Program-made: the position numbers and the translations under genes
Part shown: in pieces, positions 41,235 to 46,553 of the stretch
Layout: each line of letters starts with the position of its first letter
Position numbering within the stretch: the stretch's first letter is position 1
From: Actinomycetes bacterium
GTDB lineage: Bacteria; Actinomycetota; CALGFH01
Reading direction: 5' to 3'
DNA: 46,553 bases
Assembly (NCBI GenBank): GCA_036000965.1
Contig: DASYUT010000285.1
Span: 1-46,553 of the forward strand
The notes under the pieces: model-generated
What the model was told of the DNA's origin: nothing
The model's input: the letters and a program-made list of their open reading frames with translations, nothing else
Database searches by the model: none

Positions 41235-41384
41235 GTCGTTGCTGCAGGCCTGAGCCTGCACGCATGCCCCTACCGCGCGGCGTGCAGGCGGTGACGGCCA
41301 CGTGACGAGCCAGTGACGAACGTCCGCAGCCGGGCGCGCCGCCCGGCTCTGACACGGTGACGCAGCGCCGACCTGCCAGGTGAC

Positions 41385-41479
41385 GCGGTGCCGCATATCG
41401 CCGCATACACCACACCGGGCGCCTCACCGGCTGTGACCAGCGGCTCCAGGTGGCGCCGCAGGGTCGCGTCGGGGCTCAT
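41385..41479 (-). pseudogene. Possible N-terminal fragment of a serine hydrolase
   Basis: From ATG 41479 the sequence MSPDATLRRHLEPLVTAG, EAPGVVYAA resembles the beginning of beta-lactamase-like serine hydrolases and then degenerates into Arg-rich sequence. Evidence is short and the identification weak. The rest of 41235-41384 shows nothing recognisable. Confidence 0.3.
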
Positions 41480-41488
41480 GGCTGCGGC

Positions 41489-42222
41489 TCAGTCGGCCGG
41501 ACCGCCACGCCGGTCGCGCCGGTCGCGCCAGTCGTTGCGGTCGCGGCGCGCCTGCCAGGCCCGGTAGGCGAGCGTGACGGCCAGCAGCCCGAACGAAATC
41601 CAGAGCGCGTAGCGGGAGATGGCCTCGGCGACGTCGACGGCGTGCTGGCCGAGCGAGTACCCCAGCCCGACGAGCAGGCCCATCCATGCCAGCGCCGCAA
41701 CGACGTCGAGGAGCAGGAACGTGACCAGCCGCATGCCGGTCCAGCCGACGACGGCGTGGACGAGCGCGTTGGGCACCGGCAGGAAGTACGCCAGGACGAC
41801 GGCCAGCCAGCCGAACCGGCCGGCCAGCCGCTCCACCCGGTTGGTCAGGCGCGCGGCCTGGGGCTACGGCCCGTGAACAGCTCGATGGCGCGGCGCCCCC
41901 ACAGGCGCCCGGCCCACCAGTACAGTGGGTCGAACTTCATGAGGCCGGGCAACGCGGCGGCCACGGCGAGCGCCAGGAGCACGCGGCCGATGCGGGCGAA
42001 CGCCGCAGCGGTGACGATCGACGAGGTGGAGCCGCTCAGCAGCTCAAGCAGTACCGGCTGGCGGCCGAGCAGCCACGGCTTGGCCGGGATGAGGGCGAGG
42101 TAGTAGAGGCCGCTCAGCGAGATCCCGAACCAGCAGGCCCGGTCGGCGACGCGCGGGCTGCCCACCCAGGGCAGCCACCCGTCGGACCAGGAGTTGCGCC
42201 GCTCCTGCCCGGCCACGTTCAC
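41489..42222 (-). pseudogene. DedA/VTT family membrane protein with frameshift
   Basis: Two frames give one DedA-like protein. The first (42222 to 41845) carries the N-terminal helices (LIPAKPWLLGRQPVLLELLS, ALAVAAALPGLMKFDPLYWW). The second (about 41870 to 41489) continues with RVERLAGRFGWLAVVLAYFL, PVPNALVHAVVGWTG and a basic tail. The one-base shift lies at about 41850-41870, next to a CCCC/GGGG run. DedA proteins are lipid flippases or transport-like. If the indel is a sequencing error the gene is intact. Confidence 0.75.
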
Positions 42223-42329
42223 CGCTCGCCGCCCCCTCCGTCACGATCGCCGCCGACACTACCGTCCCTGCCGTCCTCGCCGATGCCGTCGTCGTGGTCG
42301 GTGGCGTCGTCCTCGCCTCGCGTCGTGGC

Positions 42330-42461
42330 AACGTCCACGCAGTTCGCAGTCTGCAACGCCTGTTGATGAAGTCGGAGGCCGCCCGGCTGTTGGCGGTGCG
42401 CCGGGTCACGCAGGACAACCAGGGCAAGAACACGGCTGGCGTGGACGGGGTGAGGTGGGCG
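42330..42461 (+). mobile_element. Group II intron reverse transcriptase fragment
   Basis: About 44 codons match the N-terminus of intron-encoded LtrA-type proteins: AVRSLQRLLMKSEAARLLAV, then RRVTQDNQGKNTAGVDGV. The catalytic YADD and maturase regions are absent and sequence identity ends at GVDGV. No intron RNA domain was recognised nearby. It is a relic marking past insertion. Confidence 0.75.
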
Positions 42462-42559
42462 GCGGTGTCGTCGGCGGCTTGGTCTCGGTGATCGTGCCGC
42501 CGCTGGTCGCCTCCGTTGTCGCCTGCCGCCCAGACGCAGGCCTGGCGGTCCGAGCGTGG

Positions 42560-42588
42560 TTGAGGGTTCCACGCGAGTGTTGTACATT
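42560..42588 (+). promoter_or_regulatory. Promoter for a probably leaderless HicA-like cassette
   Basis: TTGAGG (42560-42565) and TACATT (42583-42588) are 17 bp apart. The expected start of transcription (about 42594-42597) falls at the ATG at 42598, and no Shine-Dalgarno is present, so the mRNA is probably leaderless. GTTG..CAAC and TGTACA symmetry over the -10 could be an autoregulatory site. Confidence 0.5.
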
Positions 42589-42597
42589 GTCAACAGC

Positions 42598-42831
42598 ATG
42601 CGCGCGAGACACCCTAAACCTGAGGTTGAAGCGGCGCTCCGGGAAGCTGAAGCGGCCGGCTGGAGGGTAAAGGCTACCGTTGCCGGCCACCGGTGGGGCG
42701 TCATGCGCTGCCCGGAACACAGCCGGGCCGGCTGCCAAGAATCCATCTGGTCCACTCCAACGAATCCCGGCAACCATGCCAAGCGGCTACGTGCCGCGGT
42801 CCGAACCTGCCCACACCACCGGAAGGAGTGA
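42598..42831 (+). CDS. HicA-like small protein (putative mRNA interferase fold)
   Basis: A 77-residue protein: helix EVEAALREAEAAGWRVK, strand with TVAGHRWGVMRCP, then SIWSTPTNPGNHAKRLRAAV and CPHH. The helix, G-H-x-W strand and terminal helix resemble HicA toxins, where the histidine is catalytic; the extra Cys pairs are unusual. The ATG at 42598 is used because upstream codons lie in the promoter. It is four bases before the HTH gene. HicA-type activity is inferred from pattern only. Confidence 0.65.
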   Translation: MRARHPKPEVEAALREAEAAGWRVKATVAGHRWGVMRCPEHSRAGCQESIWSTPTNPGNHAKRLRAAVRTCPHHRKE

Positions 42832-42835
42832 CCGA

Positions 42836-43453
42836 ATGAGGACCCACGAGTTCACCCTCCTGGTCGAGGGTGCGGATCTACAGAGCGACGCAGCGCAGGA
42901 CGCACTGTTTGAGGCCGGCTGTGACGACGCGACGATCGGGGTGACCGCTGGGGTGCAGCACCTGCACTTCGACCGTGAGGCGCGCTCGCTTGCTGAGGCG
43001 CTGGTAAGTGCAATCACCGCAGTAGAGCAGGCAGTTCCCGGTGTCCGGGTCGTCCGCGTCGCGCCAGACGAGTACGTCACGCTCGCCGAGATCGCCAAGC
43101 GCACTGGCCGCACCCGCGAGAGCGTCCGGCTGCTTGCCACCGGCGACCGTGGCCCGGGCGACTTTCCGCCACCGGCGGCCCGAGCTGAGCAGCGCAACAA
43201 ACTCTGGCGCTGGGCCGAAGTCGCAAGGTGGTTCACCAGCCGACTCGGTGAGACCGTACCCGGCGTGCCCGATGCGGCGCTGTCGGCGGTAAACGGCCTG
43301 CTGCAGGCACGCGCCGCGCTTTCGCAGCTGGATGCCGTTGACCGAGACACGATACTGGCGTTGCAGCCGGCCGTCCGGAGCCAGGTGCTGGAACTCGCCG
43401 CGGCGGTTGGAGCAGCCGAAGTCAAGACTGGAGACCTTGATGCTGCCGCCTGA
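42836..43453 (+). CDS. HTH protein with N-terminal ligand-like domain, partner of HicA-like gene
   Basis: A 205-residue protein. Residues 1-75 form a conserved alpha/beta domain (FTLLVEGADL, DALFEAGCDDATIG, LHFDREARSLAEALVSAI). Residues 80-135 form a MerR/phage-type HTH (VTLAEIAKRTGRTRESVRLL, GPGDFPPP, LWRWAEVARWF). The C-terminal 60 residues are helical. The family is widespread but functionally uncharacterised as far as I can tell. GGAAGGAG precedes the ATG. It could be the antitoxin/repressor of the cassette. Confidence 0.75.
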   Translation: MRTHEFTLLVEGADLQSDAAQDALFEAGCDDATIGVTAGVQHLHFDREARSLAEALVSAITAVEQAVPGVRVVRVAPDEYVTLAEIAKRTGRTRESVRLLATGDRGPGDFPPPAARAEQRNKLWRWAEVARWFTSRLGETVPGVPDAALSAVNGLLQARAALSQLDAVDRDTILALQPAVRSQVLELAAAVGAAEVKTGDLDAAA

Positions 43454-43811
43454 CCTGCACGAGCCATTCGCGAGTGCGGAAGATCGCTCTCACGCCACAC
43501 AGCAGCTCCTTGAGCGGCATCAGCTCCTTGAGGAGCTTCAGCGGCTCACTACGCTGCCGTCGGATCAGTGGCCTCCGGAGCAGATGGAGCGATTTCCCCC
43601 ATCCACGGCAGGCCATCGGGAGCGCTCGGTAGAGCGGCTGGCCCATTGGCGGGCGTTGTTTGCAGACGAGCTGCGGCAGGTCCGCGACACACGAGACGCA
43701 GCCGCACATGGGCGCATCTCCGATGCAGAACTGCGCACCGCTGTCTATCTAGCTGGGCGCCTGCTGGCCGCCGCGTACGGCCGCAGCCTGCATGAGGCGG
43801 ACCCTGTCTGA
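43440..43811 (+). CDS. Small helical protein with HEPN-type RDxxxH motif
   Basis: A 123-residue all-helical protein. The C-terminal part VRDTRDAAAHG followed by AELRTAVYLAGRLLAAAYG fits the HEPN RNase motif R-(N/D/H)-x3-H (Arg85, Asp86, His90) followed by the last helix. The first 50 residues are charged helices. ATG 43440 follows GGAG and overlaps the HTH gene by 14 bases, so it is co-translated. HEPN proteins cut RNA in toxin-antitoxin and anti-phage systems; that role here is inference. Confidence 0.65.
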   Translation: MLPPDLHEPFASAEDRSHATQQLLERHQLLEELQRLTTLPSDQWPPEQMERFPPSTAGHRERSVERLAHWRALFADELRQVRDTRDAAAHGRISDAELRTAVYLAGRLLAAAYGRSLHEADPV

Positions 43812-43853
43812 CGGCCAACAAACATCACACGGACGCAGGCTCGTGCCGCCGCA

Positions 43854-43897
43854 AGGGCTGCGTCCCGTGGAGTGGAGGGCTGCATCCCGTGGAGTGG
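43854..43897. repeat. 22-bp tandem duplication
   Basis: AGGGCTGCGTCCCGTGGAGT plus GG at 43854-43875 is repeated at 43876-43897 with one base changed (CGTCCC to CATCCC). It follows the HEPN-motif gene; the rest of 43812-43970 holds no supported gene. Confidence 0.88.
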
Positions 43898-43970
43898 TGG
43901 AAATGGCCGGCTGGTGGTCAACCGACGTCACCAGCTACACCACGAATCGTGACTTGATTCGTCGGATTGA

Positions 43971-44268
43971 CTAGCGCTTCGGCCGCAGGGCCCAGGTGAC
44001 CCCCGCCGACCTGCAGTCCGTCGTCGAATTGCCGGATCTCGACAGTGTGCAGGCCCGCCACCATGCCCTTCGATGGCTGGAGGACGAACCGGCACTCGTG
44101 GGCCGCGCCGGGGTGCAGCCGTACTCCGCAGAACGCATTGCTGCGCAGCCGCGGCACCTTGAGCACCAAGTGCTCCTTGTCGCCGCGGCGCACCAGTTCG
44201 CGCCACTGACCCGGGAGTGCCGCCGCGGCCGCCGCCTCAGCGCGAGCGCGATCCCCCACCGCCAGCCA
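43971..44268 (-). pseudogene. Beta-sandwich domain fragment with frameshift
   Basis: From about 44268 the minus strand encodes LPGQWRELVRRGDKEHLVLK, VPRLRSNAFCGVRLHPG, CRFVLQPSKGMVAGLHTVEI and RQFDDGLQVGG. A five-C run at 44000-44004 shifts the frame; with one base fewer it continues VTWALRPKR and stops at 43971. The N-terminus is undefined. A further protein-like stub upstream (ALVKGAILFRG, LLAAILEGAELQGAGV, stop at 44279) also needs a shift. No family known; the C-terminal part resembles those of the next two genes. Confidence 0.5.
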
Positions 44269-44383
44269 ACCTGTCGCCTCAGACGCCCGCGCCCTGCAAC
44301 TCCGCGCCCTCGAGGATCGCGGCCAGCAGCCTCGCCCCTGAAGAGGATCGCGCCCTTGACGAGCGCTCAGCGGCTGGTCGGGG

Positions 44384-45091
44384 CTACTCGGAGGTGACGT
44401 TGAGGACTGGCCCATAGCGATGGTCGATCATGTTGATGGGCGCGTGGATAGTGACCAGCGTGAGCAGGCGGTGCCGCCCGCTCGACAGGCCGGGCGCTGG
44501 CATCTCAATCGCATAGTCCAGCTTGCCCTCCACCAGGCTCGCACTGTCGATGGCCAACAGCGTGCGCGCGCCGGTGGTGAGATCCTCCGCGTACACCCGT
44601 GCGTCGAAGGGGGACTTGTGCATGGTGAGCGCGCGGGCGCGCGGGCCTTGAAGGCGGAACTGGACGCGGAGTGTGAAGGCTTCGTCCGGGCCGAGCGCGG
44701 CGATCCGCACGGCTGGCCGTCCCTCCTGCCGCACCCATACGTCCGAAACGGTGAAGTCCAGTGGCGGCCCGGCACCTTCCGGCGCCCCGACGTCCGCCTC
44801 GACGGCTCGTGGCGTCGCACCCGCCGGCATCGCCATCTCGCTTTCGCCCTCCGTGGCGGTGGCCGTCTCCGCCGCGGTCGCCTCGGCCTCGATGTCGGCT
44901 GGAGTGGGCTCCGTCTTCTTTCCCTGGACGGCAGCTGGTTCCTTTCGTCCGGCGGCCGATGTCGGCTTCGCCCTCGGCCTGGCTGGCCGGTCGCCCTTGC
45001 CGCGGCTCCGGGGCGCCTGAGCCTCCTTGTCGGTTTCCTCAGATGGCGTCTGAGGCGGTTGCGGACGCTTCGAGCCCTCCTCCGGCGGCAT
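44384..45091 (-). CDS. Protein with disordered basic N-terminus and beta-sandwich domain
   Basis: A 235-residue protein. Residues 1-100 are Lys/Pro/Ala/Glu-rich and disordered (GKGDRPARPRAKPTSAAG). Residues 105-235 form a beta-rich domain (LDFTVSDVWVRQEGRPAVRI, FTLRVQFRLQGP, ARVYAEDLTTGARTLLAID, MPAPGLSSGRHRLLTLVTIH). GGAGGG lies four bases before ATG 45091. No signal peptide. Function unknown. It shares an apparent fold pattern with the genes on either side. Confidence 0.65.
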   Translation of the reverse strand: MPPEEGSKRPQPPQTPSEETDKEAQAPRSRGKGDRPARPRAKPTSAAGRKEPAAVQGKKTEPTPADIEAEATAAETATATEGESEMAMPAGATPRAVEADVGAPEGAGPPLDFTVSDVWVRQEGRPAVRIAALGPDEAFTLRVQFRLQGPRARALTMHKSPFDARVYAEDLTTGARTLLAIDSASLVEGKLDYAIEMPAPGLSSGRHRLLTLVTIHAPINMIDHRYGPVLNVTSE

Positions 45092-45266
45092 CGTTCCCTC
45101 CATCCCTGGTGGATCGTCTCGCCCATGAAAGTATGCGCAATGCTGGCCTCGAAGGTGACGATCGACTCGACACCTCCGAGGCCAGCAGCTACCGGGATCC
45201 CCACAAGGAAGGCCGCGGTCCGCGTGCCGCCCCGGGTGAGCGGCACATCATGCCGCGACCGGGGCG
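45092..45266 (-). other. Gap with a possible broken reading frame
   Basis: From GTG 45246 the minus strand reads GGTRTAAFLVGIPVAAGLGG, VESIVTFEASIAHTFMGET before running into the next gene in another frame. It looks coding but has no own stop or ribosome site; it may be another frameshifted piece of this gene group. Confidence 0.3.
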
Positions 45267-45737
45267 CTAGGTCGTGACCATGACGTAGACCTGGTGGAAG
45301 GCGGCGACGAAGGACTTGACGCAGGAGTCCGCGAAGTGGATGTGCGTGGTCACCTCGAAGGTGCCCGCGTCAAAGCCGGCGGGGGCCTCGAACTGCGTCC
45401 CGCTGCCGGGGCCCCCCGAGGTGTACGGTCCGGTCTCCACGCTGAAGCTCGTGATGGCCGGCGGCCCCGGCACGGTAAAGGTGCCTCCCGATAGGGTTGT
45501 CCGAGCGCCATCCTCCTCCCGCTCGAGGTGGTGGAACACGCTGTACTGCTTGCCGGCCATCAAGCAGTTGAGGAAAAGGGGGTGGCCGTCAAAGCCGAGG
45601 TCCACCTTCAGCTTGAGCTCCTGCCCGGCCTGGACGATAGCGGTTGGGTTGGGCGGCGGGGACAGGACCGTGACGTTGTCGAGCCTGAATGTCAGCACTC
45701 CTGGGATATCCGGTTCGGCTGTTCCTGGTCCAGGCAT
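45267..45737 (-). CDS. Beta-sandwich protein of unknown function
   Basis: A 156-residue beta-rich protein: LTFRLDNVTVLSPPPNPTAI, AGQELKLKVDLGFDG, KQYSVFHHLEREEDG, FEAPAGFDAGTFEVTTHIHF. No signal peptide or TM segment. GGAGGT six bases before ATG 45737 is strong. The order of strands and the terminal element PAGF-x-G-x-F-x-V-x-T-x-x-H match the neighbouring protein (PAPGL-x-x-G-x-H-R-L), suggesting paralogy. Confidence 0.7.
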   Translation of the reverse strand: MPGPGTAEPDIPGVLTFRLDNVTVLSPPPNPTAIVQAGQELKLKVDLGFDGHPLFLNCLMAGKQYSVFHHLEREEDGARTTLSGGTFTVPGPPAITSFSVETGPYTSGGPGSGTQFEAPAGFDAGTFEVTTHIHFADSCVKSFVAAFHQVYVMVTT

Positions 45738-46013
45738 CTGTAGACCTCCGTTGATGCGTGCGGCGTGGCTAGATCGCTTCAGCGCACCCGGCCCGATGCC
45801 GGGGTGCGAGATGGCGGTGCAGGAGCTGAGGCCGGCTCGGGTGACGAAGAACCTCGGCAGGCAGTCTCGACCCAGTCAGGCCAGGTCTCCTGGACCCTGT
45901 TGGACCGTCGGCCACGCGTCCGGCCCACCTCCTCCGCTCGTTCTGCAGCGGACCACCCCCTTCGCCGTTGCCACCTGGTGTGTCGATCGACAGGGCTTTC
46001 CCCTCGTCAGGCC

Positions 46014-46085
46014 TCAGGCAGATTGCTCGACGACGAACTCGCGATACGTCCTGCGACCGGCGTACCGGCCGGGTCCCCACCCCAT
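46014..46085 (-). CDS. 23-residue peptide ORF with near-ideal ribosome site
   Basis: ATG 46085 is preceded by AAGGAGG at five bases. The peptide starts MGWGPGRYAGRRT and ends FVVEQSA. It is Gly/Arg/Tyr-rich at the front and hydrophobic at the end. It lies in a 555-bp stretch (45738-46292) with no other gene. It could be a genuine small peptide, a leader, or the start of a lost gene. Confidence 0.45.
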   Translation of the reverse strand: MGWGPGRYAGRRTYREFVVEQSA

Positions 46086-46184
46086 ACCGACCTCCTTGCC
46101 TTCTGGACGACCTCCGCGGGCGCGGGTGGGCTACAGGGAAGCCCCATTGCCAGATCCTGACCGGTCTATGGGTAAGCCCTGCCG

Positions 46185-46235
46185 ATTAAGCGGCGCTCAT
46201 CTGTCGCTTAACCCTGAGGGGGTCAGAATTAAGCG
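46185..46235. repeat. TTAAGCG direct and inverted repeats
   Basis: ATTAAGCG occurs at 46185-46192 and 46228-46235, and the inverse CGCTTAA at 46205-46211. The first and second form a perfect 7-bp inverted repeat with a 12-base spacer. These lie just outside the probable end of the ISAs1-type element. Confidence 0.8.
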
Positions 46236-46292
46236 TCGCGTGTCGCCTCCGGCCAAGCCTGCAGGGCTCCGGCAAAGTGGTGTGATGTCCGT

Positions 46293-46553
46293 TTCATGCG
46301 CACGCCAGGCCGAGGATGGTGAGCGGCCGGGCTGGGTCACGGCCGGTATGTCGTAGCGCTGCGGCGAGGTTGGGGTGACCGGCCAGGCGCAACGCGCCGA
46401 TGGCCAGGTTGCGGAGGCTGGCCATCACGCGGGGGAGGCTGCCGGCGCGTTGGAGGCGTCTTGGCTGAAGGTCACGTCGCGGACCCAGTGCAGCTGCTGC
46501 TGCTGGATCGTCCAGTGCCCGCGAAGGGAGCCGGCCAGATGGGCAGGGCTTGC
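46293..46553 (-). pseudogene. ISAs1-type DDE transposase, C-terminal part, frameshifted and cut by window edge
   Basis: The minus strand from 46553 encodes [26 protein letters not shown], then after a one-base shift near 46440-46455 [40 protein letters not shown], stop at 46293. This order (RGHW, [12 protein letters not shown], [11 protein letters not shown]) is typical of ISAs1 family transposase C-termini. The likely element end is near 46259-46275 (CAGGGCTCCGGCAAAG). The transposase is probably inactive. Confidence 0.82.

Noticed and set aside
39963-41396. NurA starting at 41396 as a 477-residue protein
   Set aside because: The extra N-terminus is a GDPD relic plus unrelated sequence, and the ribosome site AGAGGGGAGG points to GTG 41006.
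45769-46356. Plus- and minus-strand frames of 100-200 codons near the right end
   Set aside because: No motif, poor amino-acid pattern and no ribosome sites; only the 23-codon frame at 46014 is kept as a candidate.

Overview
The window is GC-rich DNA typical of Actinomycetota. Family markers agree: DUF3039, DUF4193 and DUF5667 proteins, a translationally coupled lnt-ppm1 pair, sugar ABC importers without a dedicated ATPase, and GTG/TTG starts. No rRNA, tRNA or CRISPR array was recognised and the species cannot be named.

Layout. 1-4.75 kb: a decayed LuxR/ATPase regulator, a DUF3039 protein divergent from a TetR regulator with a perfect palindrome between them, a DUF5667 membrane protein and a repeat-rich coiled-coil protein. 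4.9-8.3 kb: a sugar ABC importer (lipoprotein plus two permeases). 8.3-11.35 kb: a cytoplasmic subtilisin and serine hydrolase operon behind a strong promoter overlapped by two palindrome-bearing repeats. 11.5-18.6 kb: GH32-like and GH36 glycosidases, a second importer resembling AglEFG, and a broken LacI regulator. 19.2-25.8 kb: remnants of an integrative/conjugative element (frameshifted coupling ATPase, small plasmid-type genes, GIY-YIG-like protein, serine recombinase) mixed with an alpha/beta hydrolase and broken XRE-TPR and thioesterase genes. 26.1-30.0 kb: a frameshifted GlsB-like gene, an HtrA-like lipoprotein protease and two BatA/BatB-like VWA proteins separated by a 50-residue MoxR stub. 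30.4-34.3 kb: adenosine deaminase, then DUF4193-lnt-ppm1. 34.6-41.0 kb: nurA-herA-sbcD(mre11)-sbcC(rad50), the DNA-end-processing gene set known mainly from archaea. 41.1-46.55 kb: an accessory strip with GDPD, DedA, group II intron RT and ISAs1-type transposase relics, an intact three-gene cassette (HicA-like, HTH, HEPN-motif), three proteins that seem to share a beta-sandwich fold, and a 23-codon ORF with a near-ideal Shine-Dalgarno.

How the genes work together. The two importers, GH32-like and GH36 enzymes and LacI remnant suggest oligosaccharide uptake and breakdown; the shared ATPase is probably encoded elsewhere. NurA/HerA and Mre11/Rad50 would together resect DNA ends. The HicA-like/HTH/HEPN cassette looks like an RNA-targeting toxin-antitoxin or defence unit and is the best candidate for an undescribed system, together with the beta-sandwich trio beside it.

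Reading frames are broken at about ten places, nearly all in regulators, mobile genes and other accessory genes, while the long housekeeping genes are intact. This favours real decay over random sequencing error, although several breaks lie in G/C runs and should be checked against reads.
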